From: Planctomycetota bacterium
GTDB taxonomy: Bacteria; Planctomycetota; PLA2; JAEUHO01
Length of the DNA stretch: 64,000 nt
Reading direction: 5' to 3'
NCBI GenBank assembly: GCA_028281445.1
Contig: JANQJW010000004.1
Coordinates: forward strand, 1 to 64,000
The notes under the pieces: model-generated
Seen by the model: only the letters and a program-made list of their open reading frames with translations
Told to the model about the DNA's origin: nothing
Database searches by the model: none
Shown here: positions 1 through 8,800 of the stretch, piece by piece
Numbering within the stretch: the first letter of the stretch is position 1
Layout of the letters: each line of letters begins with the position of its first letter
Made by a program: the position numbers and the translations under genes

Positions 1-117
1 TGTTACCAAAAAATTTTCTGATACGCTTTTCAGGTGCGTTGCTGTGTTAATTAACCAAACTGTTAGTAAATTGTATCAAATATTTCATGGTTATCCTGAA
101 GCTCTAGTCCGCTAAAT

Positions 118-180
118 AGCCGTTTTTAGTATCGTCACGTAACGCTCCTCCCCAGTAACGTGACGAAACTAATAACGGCT
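118..180. repeat. long imperfect inverted repeat
   Basis: Bases 118-130 pair with 168-180 with one mismatch, then one A/A mismatch (131/167), then 132-140 (TCGTCACGT) pairs perfectly with 158-166 (ACGTGACGA). This gives a 23-position stem around a 17-base loop. It lies in the AT-rich island, and no T-run follows it, so it does not look like an intrinsic terminator. Confidence 0.75.
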
Positions 181-183
181 CCA

Positions 184-219
184 TGTACATGCCAAAATAG
201 TCTGAATTTGACATGTACA
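184..219. repeat. inverted repeat TGTACATG / CATGTACA
   Basis: Perfect 8-base arms (184-191 and 212-219) are separated by 20 bases, directly after the larger inverted repeat at 118-180. Function unknown; an operator or recombination site is possible. Confidence 0.6.
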
Positions 220-292
220 ATTCACCCCTACAGACGAGGATTGCGTCACAGGTGTTTCACGAATTGCAGCATGCGGGCTTTCCGAATTCGGA

Positions 293-320
293 CAGGCCGG
301 CCGCTTGCGCGGCCGGCCTG
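293..320 (-). terminator. GC-rich hairpin after the 356-805 gene
   Basis: Perfect 12-base arms (293-304 and 309-320) enclose a TTGC loop, 36 bases beyond the stop codon of the minus-strand gene at 356-805. No T-run follows on either strand, so transcription termination is inferred from position and stability only. Confidence 0.45.
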
Positions 321-355
321 CTTCCATACGGCTTCGAATGGACGTCTGGCGTGCG

Positions 356-805
356 CTAGTGGATGCGCACGCGGCCTCCAACCGAAATGAAACCGCGCGG
401 GCGGCGCACGACGCGGTGGCGGTGGGGCACCCAGACGCGCTTCACGATGCGGCGGCCGGGGATCCAGACCTTGTAGCGCTCGAGCACGATGCGGGGCTCG
501 CTGTGGATCGGTCGGCCGCGACGGGTGTAGCCGATGAGCTCGCCGGGCACCTCGACCTCGCGGGTGCGGGTCTCGTAGTAGCCCGGTTCGTAGCTCACGA
601 CGCGCTCCCAGTGGCCGCCGCGGCGCACGACAGTGCGCCGGTGGCCGATCGGGAAGGTGACGCGGCCGCCGATGTAGGTACGCGGGCCGAACGCGACCCC
701 TGTCCGGGCGCCGTGCCCGAACGGATGGGCCTCTGCGTCGGGCGTGTCCGCGAACGCGAGGGCGGCGATGAGGGCTGCCGGAATGAGTAGGTATCGCATG
801 TTCAT
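356..805 (-). CDS. small secreted basic protein of unknown function
   Basis: 149 aa. The N-terminus (MNMRYLLIPAALIAALAFA) is a clear Sec signal peptide with likely cleavage near residues 20-26 (DAEA). The mature part is rich in Arg, Tyr, Val and Gly, with short beta-like stretches such as YEPGYYETRTREVEVPGEL and several Arg-Arg pairs. I do not recognise a family; a surface or periplasmic protein is likely. ATG at 805 is used, and a second ATG lies at 799. It is divergent from the DUF1284 gene, with a 205-base intergenic region that carries a strong dyad. Confidence 0.7.
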   Translation of the reverse strand: MNMRYLLIPAALIAALAFADTPDAEAHPFGHGARTGVAFGPRTYIGGRVTFPIGHRRTVVRRGGHWERVVSYEPGYYETRTREVEVPGELIGYTRRGRPIHSEPRIVLERYKVWIPGRRIVKRVWVPHRHRVVRRPRGFISVGGRVRIH

Positions 806-886
806 GGTGGGTTCCTTGGTTGGGCCCCGAAGGGCGTCCGTCGCGGAGGTCCATCACACGAACCGTGCCAATTCCCGCCGCTCAGT

Positions 887-915
887 CATAAGTCGTTATA
901 ATGAAACGTCTTATG
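887..915. promoter_or_regulatory. 11-bp dyad operator overlapping a TATAAT box
   Basis: Arms CATAAGtCGTT (887-897) and AACGtCTTATG (905-915) are mirror-symmetric apart from a central T/T position, around spacer 898-904. A perfect TATAAT (897-902) sits in the centre. The site lies between the divergent genes at 805 and 1011, so a repressor bound here could cover a promoter. No -35 match is visible 17 bases upstream of the TATAAT. Confidence 0.55.
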
Positions 916-1010
916 GGATCAACGCGCTGCGCCCTGCGGCCTCCGTGTCCCCGTGTGGCGACAGCGATCTTCCCCGCCGTGCCACGCCGGGCGCGCCCTA
1001 GACTCGGGAG

Positions 1011-1442
1011 ATGGTGCCCGACGAAGCAACGCCCCTGCGCGCACACATGGCGCTCTGTCTCCTGGGGTTCCGGGGTTCCGGCTACTCGCCCGAGTTCATC
1101 GCAGCGATGCACGAGATCCAGAGCGGCCTGCGCGACTACCCGGATGAGCGGCTGCGCCTCGTCGACGAGCCCGATCTGATCTGCGAGGCGTGCCCGAACC
1201 TCGCCGAAGAGGGATGCACGCTCGGTGGCCCGAGGCACGAAGCCCACATGCGCGACCACGACCGGACGGTGCTCAGGCGCCTGGGATTCGCGGCTGGGGA
1301 GACGACGACCTGGCGCGAGGTGCTCGCACGCATCAGGAAGTCCATCCGGGGTCGCGATCTCCCCTCCATCTGCACGACCTGCCCATGGCTGCCGCTGGGC
1401 GTCTGCGCGTCGAGTGTCGATGCACTGCGGGACGAAACCTGA
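1011..1442 (+). CDS. DUF1284 family cysteine-rich protein
   Basis: 143 aa, the usual size for DUF1284. It shows the family hallmarks: an N-terminal LRAHMALCLLGFRGSGYSPEF block, then paired cysteines CEACPNLAEEGC near residues 62-73 and CTTCPWLPLGVC near residues 122-133, suggesting a metal or Fe-S site. Biochemical role is not established for the family. ATG 1011 follows a GGGAG-like ribosome site. Its TGA is immediately followed by the GTG of the ECF sigma gene, so the two are probably co-transcribed. Confidence 0.8.
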   Translation: MVPDEATPLRAHMALCLLGFRGSGYSPEFIAAMHEIQSGLRDYPDERLRLVDEPDLICEACPNLAEEGCTLGGPRHEAHMRDHDRTVLRRLGFAAGETTTWREVLARIRKSIRGRDLPSICTTCPWLPLGVCASSVDALRDET

Positions 1443-2234
1443 GTGGGCTACGGAAACGCGAACAACGGCGATTCGGACGACCCCTCGCAGGACGGCTCGG
1501 AGCGCGGGAAGCCGGATGATCCGCCGTCGTCCAAGGAGCACCCGCACGAGTCCACACCGGAGGCCGACGTGCCGCCTTCCGCCGCCCGCGCCCACAGCTC
1601 CGTACCCGCCCGCGCTCGCACGCGAGGACCACAGCGCGTGCGAACCGGCCCCTCCCGCAACCCCGATCGCGCCTTGCAGGACGTCTGGGTCGCACGCCTG
1701 CGGGAAGGCGACGCGGAGGCACTGCGCGATGTGGTGCACGCCTTCAGCGAGCGCTTGACCGCGGTCGTGGCCGGCATCCTGCGGGACCGCGATGCGGTCG
1801 AGGACGTCGTGCAGGAGACCTTCACGAAGGCCTTCTATCGCATCCACTCGTTCAAGGGCGGCTCGAGCCTCTACACGTGGCTCTACCGGGTCGCCGTCAA
1901 CGCCGCGAAGGACTACATCAAGTCGCGCCGCCGCCGGCCGGCGTCCTCGTTCGACGAGCTACCCGGCCGCGCGAGTCTGCCGGCGGGCGAACCGCCCATG
2001 GTCGAAGGGCTCGAGCGGCGCGAGCTGCGCCTCAAAGTGCGCGACGCGATCGTGAAGCTGCCGACGCGCTTTCGCACCGTGCTCGCATTGCGCGAGATCG
2101 AAGGCCTCGCCTACAACGAGATCGCCGAGGTTCTGGGCTTGAGCCTCGGGACGGTCGAGAGCCGCCTGTTCCGCGCACGGCGCCGGCTGCGCTCGCTTCT
2201 CGGGGTTACGGACCCCGACGAGAAAGGAAGCTAG
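1443..2234 (+). CDS. ECF-type RNA polymerase sigma factor
   Basis: 263 aa. Residues about 1-75 are a Pro/Ser/Arg-rich, probably disordered extension. The sigma-70 region 2 follows (RDAVEDVVQETFTKAFYRIHSF, then the TWLYRVAVNAAKDYIKSRRRR segment) and region 4 is near residues 195-250 (LREIEGLAYNEIAEVLGLS, TVESRLFRARRRL). The GTG start abuts the upstream stop; a later start near residue 70 would give a typical 190-aa ECF factor. A candidate anti-sigma gene begins 4 bases downstream, so its activity is likely held in check at the membrane. Confidence 0.88.
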   Translation: MGYGNANNGDSDDPSQDGSERGKPDDPPSSKEHPHESTPEADVPPSAARAHSSVPARARTRGPQRVRTGPSRNPDRALQDVWVARLREGDAEALRDVVHAFSERLTAVVAGILRDRDAVEDVVQETFTKAFYRIHSFKGGSSLYTWLYRVAVNAAKDYIKSRRRRPASSFDELPGRASLPAGEPPMVEGLERRELRLKVRDAIVKLPTRFRTVLALREIEGLAYNEIAEVLGLSLGTVESRLFRARRRLRSLLGVTDPDEKGS

Positions 2235-2238
2235 ACCC

Positions 2239-2733
2239 GTGAGCCGCAAGACTCCCTCTTCCGACGGCTTCTCCCGCGAGGAGTCCCGGTACCTGGACGG
2301 CGAGCTGCCCGACGAAACGGCGCGCCGCATGGAGAACCGGCTGGCCGCCGATCCGGATGCCACCGACCGCGTCGAGGCCTATCGCGACGCCATGGACCTC
2401 TGGCGCGACGACGTCCAGCGCACCGCGCAGCGCGTCGATCCGGAGGCGCTGGCCGACCGCATCGTCGCTGCCGCCCGGAGCGGCCCGTCGCAGCTTCCGA
2501 TCGCACAGTCGCGCGCTGCCCCCTGGTACGCCGCTGCCGCCCTGCTGCTCATCGGCATCGGTATCACGGGCACGATGCTCAACCTGCCGGCCCCCGCCCC
2601 CCGGCCCAGCCAAGCCGCTTCGAACCTCCGTGTCCTCGGAGACTTCGAAGGGGAGTTCCAAGACGCAATGGTCAACCTCTTGATCGACGACCCCGAGCTC
2701 GCCCCTCCGCTGGCGACCGGCGGCCCGAAGTAA
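2239..2733 (+). CDS. putative membrane anti-sigma factor
   Basis: 164 aa. The cytoplasmic N-terminal part begins with an anti-sigma-like helix (EESRYLDGELPDETARRMENRLAADPDATDRVEAY), one transmembrane segment lies near residues 95-113 (AAALLLIGIGITGTML), and the rest is outside. The start of the cytoplasmic domain resembles zinc-binding anti-sigma domains, but the HxxxCxxC motif is absent. GTG 2239 lies 4 bases after the sigma stop. The assignment rests on position and topology more than on strong sequence identity. Confidence 0.65.
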   Translation: MSRKTPSSDGFSREESRYLDGELPDETARRMENRLAADPDATDRVEAYRDAMDLWRDDVQRTAQRVDPEALADRIVAAARSGPSQLPIAQSRAAPWYAAAALLLIGIGITGTMLNLPAPAPRPSQAASNLRVLGDFEGEFQDAMVNLLIDDPELAPPLATGGPK

Positions 2734-2744
2734 GGATCCCAGCC

Positions 2745-3071
2745 ATGCTGCACAGTCTTCGCACGGTTGCCGCCCTGATGCTCATCGCGGGCATCTGCAT
2801 GGGCGTGTTCGCGTCCACCCTGATGGCCAACAAGCGCCCGCAGGTCGAGCCGACCCTCGACAGCAAGATCGAGGAGCGCGTCAAGGAGTACCGCGAGTTC
2901 TTCAACCTGGACGTGGGCCGGACCGACATGGTGCGGCGCGAGCTCCAGCGCCACCGCCGCGAGCTCCGCGACCTGCTCCTGGAGCTCCGGGAGCGCCATC
3001 AGGAGGAGTTCAGCACGCTGGTCCAGAAGACCGAGTCGCGGATCAGCAAGATCGTGAACGACGAACGGTAG
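2745..3071 (+). CDS. small secreted or anchored helical protein
   Basis: 108 aa. A hydrophobic signal or anchor (LHSLRTVAALMLIAGICMGVFAS) is followed by a charged, strongly helical domain (REFFNLDVGRTDMVRRELQRHRRELRDLLLELRERHQEEF). This layout resembles CpxP/heavy-metal-sensor-like periplasmic proteins of envelope-stress systems. It is 11 bases downstream of the anti-sigma gene, so it could be a third component of that module. The family assignment is tentative. Confidence 0.55.
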   Translation: MLHSLRTVAALMLIAGICMGVFASTLMANKRPQVEPTLDSKIEERVKEYREFFNLDVGRTDMVRRELQRHRRELRDLLLELRERHQEEFSTLVQKTESRISKIVNDER

Positions 3072-3206
3072 GAGAGCCGAACGACCGATCCATTGAGACA
3101 TGCCGCCCCGGTTGCCGGGCCAGGGGCCCCCGATCCGGGACGGCGCATAGCGAAACAACGTGGGCTTCTTCCTGGATGGATCCGGGAGTAGGGGTCGATT
3201 GGACCC

Positions 3207-3212
3207 TATAAT
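3207..3212 (+). promoter_or_regulatory. -10 box (TATAAT) before the pilM gene
   Basis: A perfect TATAAT lies 50 bases before the pilM ATG, in the 191-base gap after the sigma module. No good -35 match is seen at the expected distance. It suggests the pilus genes have their own promoter. Confidence 0.4.
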
Positions 3213-3262
3213 CCCGCGTTCCTAGCCGTCCGGAGGCGTTTCATCCGGGGGAAGGCACTCGT

Positions 3263-5131
3263 ATGGCTCGGGCCATCGGCCTAGACATTGGCGCGCGCTT
3301 CATCAAGGTCGTCGAGATCGTCGGCGGCCCGCGTTCGTTCAAGGTCCAGCGCGTGGCCGTCCGCGAGATTCCCGGCTCGGGTCCGAAGGCGGACACCAGC
3401 GAGCTGGCCCCGGCCGAAGCCGCCGCTCTCACCGACGACATCGTCATCGAAGAAGACGAGAGCGGGCTGACCACGGGCGAGCAGGAGCCGGCGGTTCACG
3501 AGCCGTCGCGCGAGGAGCACATCTCCGAGGTCATCGCCGAGGTCTTCCAGACGTTGTCCCTCCCGCGCGAGGACGTCTGTGCGTCCTTCGAGTCCGACGC
3601 GACGGTCTTCCGCGAGATCATGGTTCCCTTCTTCGAGGAGGACCAGATCCGCAAGGTCGTCCGGTTCGAAGCCGAGAACCACCTGCACAGCTACGCGATC
3701 GACGACGTCATCGTCAACTGGATCAAGACCGGCGAGACCAAGGACGGCAGCCGCCTGACGATCTTCGCTTCGCCGAAGGATCAGCTCGCGCAGCACATCG
3801 CGATGACGCGGCGCGCGCGTGTGGATCCGGCGTCGGTGGATCTCGATGCGACCGCGCTCTACACGGCGCTCGAAGCCTCGGGCGTGTTCGAGGCGAACCC
3901 CGACTGCATCGTCATCGAGGTCGGCGCGCACTCGACCACGTTGATGCTGCTTGTCGACGGACGCCCGCGCGTCGTGCGCGCCTTCCGGCTCGGTGTCGGC
4001 TCGCTGGAGAAGGAAGTCGGCGACGCACTCGGTGTCTCCGCGGACGAGGGGCGCGAGCGCGCAACCCGGAGTAGCGGCGACGACCTGTTCGTTCCGGCAT
4101 CGGAGTTGGAACCCGCGGCAGGCGAGACCGAGAAGAGCCTTGCGCAGCTCGAGAAGGACGTTGTCGTCGACCGGCGCAAGGACTTCGTCACCAAGCTCCA
4201 CCGTGAGTCGATCCGTTCGCTGGCCTCGGTCACGAGCGAATCTACACCGGACAAGATCCTGCTTCTCGGCGGCGGCTCGCTGCTGCCGGGCGTCGACGAG
4301 TCGTTGACCGAACGCTTCGGCTTGCCCGTGGAGCGGCTCAACCTCCTCGAGCACCTCGACTGCAAGGACGAGGGTTCCGATCCGGCCTACACCGGCGCCG
4401 TCATCGGCCCCGCGGTGGGCTGCGGCCTGCGGATGCTGGGACGCAATCCCCTGGGCGTGGAGCTGCTCCAGGAGGAGTTCGCACCCCGCAACGTCTTCGA
4501 AGTCGTCCGCACCACGCTGGCGACAGCGATCACGCTCCTGTTCCTCGTGCTGGGCATCTGGACGTTCAGCATCAAGGAGCAGCTCAAGGCAGAGCGCGTC
4601 AAGTACAACGACAAGGCCGCCGTCATGGAGCTCATGACCTACAAGGCCGAGCTCGCCTACCAGCAGGGGATCGAGAACAAGACCAAGGACGTCGCCGACA
4701 AGACGACGAAACACTGGCTGCGCAAGCAGCTCCCGCGCGATCACACGCGCATCATCAAGATGCGCAACCGGCTGATCCAGCGGCATCGCTTCCTGCAGTC
4801 CGAGTTGGGCCTGCGCAGCGACATCCCGCAGCTTCCGAGCGCGGTGAAGGCGATGTTCGAGGTCTACAAGGCCTTGAGCCAGGTTCCCCGTGAACGCCTG
4901 GGGTCGTACTTCCAGATCAACGAGCTGACGGTCCAGGAGCGCCGTGCCTCGATCTACGTGGTGGTCGAGGACCGCCGCGTGTTCGACGAAGTGCGCAAGC
5001 TTCTCGGCCGGAGCGCGTACTTCAAGGAACGCGCCTTCGACCAGACCAAGGTGGTGGAGCCCGGAGCGGAGTCGCTGCTGCCGGGCGGCTACAAGCGTCA
5101 GATCTTCACTCTGAAGTTCAGGGAGGACTGA
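3263..5131 (+). CDS. pilM: PilM-PilN-like fusion, type IV pilus assembly
   Basis: 622 aa. Residues 1 to about 390 are a PilM/FtsA-like actin fold: phosphate-binding GLDIGARFIKVVEI at the start, FRLGVGSLEKEVG in the middle and ILLLGGGSLLPGVDESL near 330. After a proline/aspartate linker, a transmembrane helix at about 417-437 (TLATAITLLFLVLGIWTF) leads into a coiled-coil and alpha/beta periplasmic part that resembles PilN. PilM and PilN are normally separate proteins forming the cytoplasmic and inner-membrane platform. ATG 3263 follows GGGGGAAGG. The stop shares one base with the next ATG, so the PilO-like gene is translationally coupled. Confidence 0.8.
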   Translation: MARAIGLDIGARFIKVVEIVGGPRSFKVQRVAVREIPGSGPKADTSELAPAEAAALTDDIVIEEDESGLTTGEQEPAVHEPSREEHISEVIAEVFQTLSLPREDVCASFESDATVFREIMVPFFEEDQIRKVVRFEAENHLHSYAIDDVIVNWIKTGETKDGSRLTIFASPKDQLAQHIAMTRRARVDPASVDLDATALYTALEASGVFEANPDCIVIEVGAHSTTLMLLVDGRPRVVRAFRLGVGSLEKEVGDALGVSADEGRERATRSSGDDLFVPASELEPAAGETEKSLAQLEKDVVVDRRKDFVTKLHRESIRSLASVTSESTPDKILLLGGGSLLPGVDESLTERFGLPVERLNLLEHLDCKDEGSDPAYTGAVIGPAVGCGLRMLGRNPLGVELLQEEFAPRNVFEVVRTTLATAITLLFLVLGIWTFSIKEQLKAERVKYNDKAAVMELMTYKAELAYQQGIENKTKDVADKTTKHWLRKQLPRDHTRIIKMRNRLIQRHRFLQSELGLRSDIPQLPSAVKAMFEVYKALSQVPRERLGSYFQINELTVQERRASIYVVVEDRRVFDEVRKLLGRSAYFKERAFDQTKVVEPGAESLLPGGYKRQIFTLKFRED

Positions 5132-5745
5132 TGGCCAAGAAGAAGAAAAAGAAGGACGACTTCGGGCAGAAGAGCGACCACCTCAAGTACTACTGCATCG
5201 TCTTCGGCATCTTGGTCGTGGTCATCGCCTTCGTCGCCTTCCAGCAGAAGGGACAGCTCGACGAGTACAAGAAGGCTAACGCCTTCGCGGAGAAACTGCT
5301 GACCGGCAAGGGTCTGCCGGCGACGACCTCGGAGGGACGGCCGAACAAGATGGGCGACCTCGCCGTCGAGGTGGAGAAGTTCGTCCAGGGCTTCAAGAAG
5401 TCGGTCGGCGACCAGGCGTCGGGCGGCGACGGCATCTCCGTCTCGAAGATGGAGCTGGCTGCCACCGCCGTGAACATGAAGCAGCGAGGCGCCGGCCCCG
5501 AGAACGACGACCCGAACCGCGGCAAGGGCTTCCGTACGCGCTACCGCGAGTTCACGTACGAAGAGTGCACGCTCGAGCAGCTCACGAAGCTCATCTGGAA
5601 CATCGAGTCGTGGGGCCGCTACCGCGTGTTCGAGCTGCGCTGGAAGCTGCTCGACCGCAAGCAGAACGTCGAGCCGCCGCACAACCGCCTGCGCAAGCCT
5701 GTCATCAAGGTCGGCTTCCGACAGCCCCTCACGCGCGACCGCTAG
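5131..5745 (+). CDS. PilO-like inner-membrane pilus assembly protein
   Basis: 204 aa. A lysine-rich cytoplasmic tail (AKKKKKKDDFGQK) is followed by one transmembrane helix near residues 21-41 and a periplasmic region with coiled-coil start and an alpha/beta end (EFTYEECTLEQLTKLIWNIESWGRYRVFELRWKLLDR). Size, topology and position immediately after a PilM-PilN protein indicate a PilO counterpart, although sequence similarity cannot be measured here. The start overlaps the previous stop by one base. No pilP or pilQ follows. Confidence 0.6.
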   Translation: MAKKKKKKDDFGQKSDHLKYYCIVFGILVVVIAFVAFQQKGQLDEYKKANAFAEKLLTGKGLPATTSEGRPNKMGDLAVEVEKFVQGFKKSVGDQASGGDGISVSKMELAATAVNMKQRGAGPENDDPNRGKGFRTRYREFTYEECTLEQLTKLIWNIESWGRYRVFELRWKLLDRKQNVEPPHNRLRKPVIKVGFRQPLTRDR

Positions 5746-5857
5746 GGGCGGCACCCTGGCTGCGCGGCGCCTTCGCCCCAGGGCCCCGCCCGACTGCGCG
5801 GGCACGCCCTGCCGCTAGCCCGCGATTCTCATTAGACTCGTCGAGGTGGAGGGTTCG

Positions 5858-8800
5858 ATGCGACTGCGCGGCGCGCTGCTCGTTGTGCTGTTGATGTTGG
5901 CGGGACCGGCTCCCGTGATCGCAAGCCCGGCCGAGGCGCATGCGCCGCATTCGCCCTACGCCGATCTCTTTCCGTTTGGGGGACGGATCCTCGACGACCG
6001 CGTGAGCAAGCCGGTTCGCCTGCAGATCGAAGAGGCTCTGCGCTGGATCGTCGCTCACCAGGTGCCGGACGGGAGCTGGTCGCCGACCGAGTACCACCTC
6101 TGGTGCGACGGCGAACCGACGGAGCCCGGCGAGCGGGCAAGCGGCCAGGGCAAGGTGTACTACGCCGTTGGAACCACCGCACTCGGTGCCCTTGCGCTGT
6201 TGGCGGTCGGACACACGCACGAGGGCAGCGGGCCCGAGGGCAAGGCCCTCGCACGCGCCCTGCGCTGGCTGATCTCGCAGCAGGACGACGACGGCTGCTT
6301 CGGTGCGCGCGCCTCGCAGCAGTACGTCTACAACCACGCGTTCGCCGCGCTTGCGCTGGTCGAGGCCTTTGGCATGACGGGCGACGAGGCACTGCTCGAG
6401 CCCGCGCAACGCGGGCTGGACTTCGTCGCGCTCTGCCGCAACCCCTACTTCGCCTGGCGCTACGGCATCAAGCCCGGCGACAACGACACGTCCGTCACGG
6501 TGAACATGACCGCTGCACTCTATGCCGGCCGCGCTGTCAACCAAGCGGCCGTGAAGCACGGGAAGCGCGCGCCGTTCACCCTCGATGAAGGGGCCTGGGA
6601 CGGGGCGAAGTTCTGGACGGACAAGATGATCGACCCCGACTACGGCCTGGGCGGCTACGTCAGCCGCGGTAGCGGGCCGGCGCGGCCGAACGGGCAAGAG
6701 GGCTTCGACCGCTGGCCATCGGACAAGACGCGCTCGATGACCGCGGCCTGTGCGTGGCTGCGCATCGCTTGCGCCGAGGATCCGAGGAAGAGCAAGCTCG
6801 CGAAGATGGCCGCCGAGCAGTGTGCCAAGGTGCCGCCGACGTGGGACCCGAACGCCGGTGCGTGCGACATGTACTACTGGCACTGGGGCTCACGGGCGAT
6901 GCACCAGATCGGGGGCAAGCACGGCGAGTCGTGGCGCACGGCGCTGGAGACCGCTGCGGCGGCCGGACAGGTTCGCAGCGGCCGGGTCTGCGGCGAGCGC
7001 GGCTCCTGGCCCCCCGTCGGTCCGTGGGGGTCGGATGGCGGCCGCATCTACTCGACGGCGATGATGACCCTGGCCCTCGCCGAGCCCGTCCGAAGCGCGC
7101 GCATCTTCGGCTCCTCCCCGGCCCTGAGCAGCGTGATGCAGACCGCCGTATCGAACACGAAGCTCCATCCCGCGCTGCGCGCGCGCCTCGTACGCGGCCT
7201 TCCTTCGCGAGCGGATGGCAACGCCGATGGCCTCGTCGCCCGCGCCCTCGAGGACGAGTCGGTGGCTGTGCGGCGCGCAGCGGCCTACGCCGCGCTGCGA
7301 CTGAAGAAGGGCGGGATCGCGCGAACGGCGTTGGTCACACGGGAGGGTGATGCGGACGCGCTCGTCGCCCTGCTCGCCGGGCGCGCGACGGGAGTCGCTG
7401 CGAGTCGCGATGCAGCCCTGCGCAAGGCACTGGGCGCGGCCGACATGGATACACGCCTTGCTGCGCTCGACGAGATCGCACGCGACGGCACGGTCGGCGC
7501 CGCGGTCATCGACCGGCTCGCTGCAATGAAGCCCATTGGTGGACTGACGTTCGAGCTCGCGCTCGTGCAGGCCCGCGCCACGGCGCAACCCGACAAGATC
7601 GATCCGAAGTGGGCCGACCTGGTGCGGCGTGGGCTCGAGAAGAAGACGTACGGCGCACGCCCGCGCGCGCTCGCCCTGGCGGGTCGCCTTCTGCCGGCCG
7701 TTCCCGAGCTTGGGTCGACACTCATCAACGTCGTGCTGGAGAGCACGAACGAGCCCTCACGGATGGTCGCGGCCTCCGCGCTTGCGAGCGGATCGAAGGC
7801 GGATCCCCTCATCGCGGCCGGGATCGCAGTCGCCGCCGTAGACAAGGATCACCGCGTCGCAGCCGCGGGATGCGCGAGCCAAGCGACACTCGGCGCCTCG
7901 GCCGCGACGACGCTGGACGGACTCGCCAAGCTGCTCGGCTCGCTCGAAGCGCGCATGAAGAAGGCGAAGGAGAAGGGCCCGATACGCCTCGCACGGTGGC
8001 GCGTGCTGCGCGGGTACCAGAGCCTGGGCCCGGACGCCGTGCCGCTGCTCGTCCCCATCCTCGACGCTGGTTCGCACGCGAGCGGGGGCGCCATCGGAGC
8101 CCTGAGCAAGCTCGGGGCGGCGGCCGTCCCCGCGCTGCTCGAGGCGCTCCGGCACGAGAACGCGCGCCGCCGCGCCGGTGCCGCGCGGGCTCTGGCGGAC
8201 AGCACGCCGCCGCAACCCGGTGTCGTTCCGGCGCTCGTGACCGCCACGGGAGACACCGACAAACAGGTGCGAGCAACGGCCGCAGATGCACTGCTCAAGC
8301 TGGGCTGGGAGGCGCTGCCGTCCGACGGACTCCCGGCAGAAGCGACGTGGATCGCGGCGCTGGCGGATGCCGAAGCAACCAAGCGCAGGCAGGCGCTACT
8401 GGCGTTGATCATCGGCGGTACGCAGGACGAAGCGGCGCTACCTGCCGTGGCCGATCGGCTTGCCGACGAGAACAAGACCATTCGCGAGCTGGCGTACGAC
8501 GGCCTGGCGCGCACGATGCCCGCGAGCAAGGCGGCCATCACAGCCACGCTGGAGCATCCCTCGCGCGACGCGCGGGTCGCGGCCATGAGGCTGGTGGCAC
8601 GTTTCGCCGCCGAGCATACGTTCAAGGGTACGGACAAGACGCTGGGCAAGGCGCTCTCCGACCCTGAGTTGTTCCTCGTCGCAGTGAAGGGTCTCGGCGC
8701 CATGGGCAAGGCCGGCGCGCGGCAGCTTGCCAAGGCGTACCCGCGCCACGCGACCGCAGAGCAATCGAAGATGCTCGACGCGTTGAAGGGCATGGGCGAG

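Larger units (their letters stand above)
1..355. other. AT-rich gene-free island with palindromes
   Basis: I see no credible coding sequence here. The first two 60-base rows contain 21 and 20 G/C (about 34%) against roughly 68% elsewhere. The stretch holds a long imperfect inverted repeat (118-180), a second inverted repeat (184-219) and a GC-rich hairpin (293-320), each listed separately. It could be foreign DNA, a recombination site or a regulatory region for a gene left of the window. No integrase or transposase is visible inside the window. Confidence 0.6.

Noticed and set aside
3281..4786. Open frame of about 500 codons on the minus strand
   Set aside because: Antisense to the PilM-PilN gene and without recognisable motifs.
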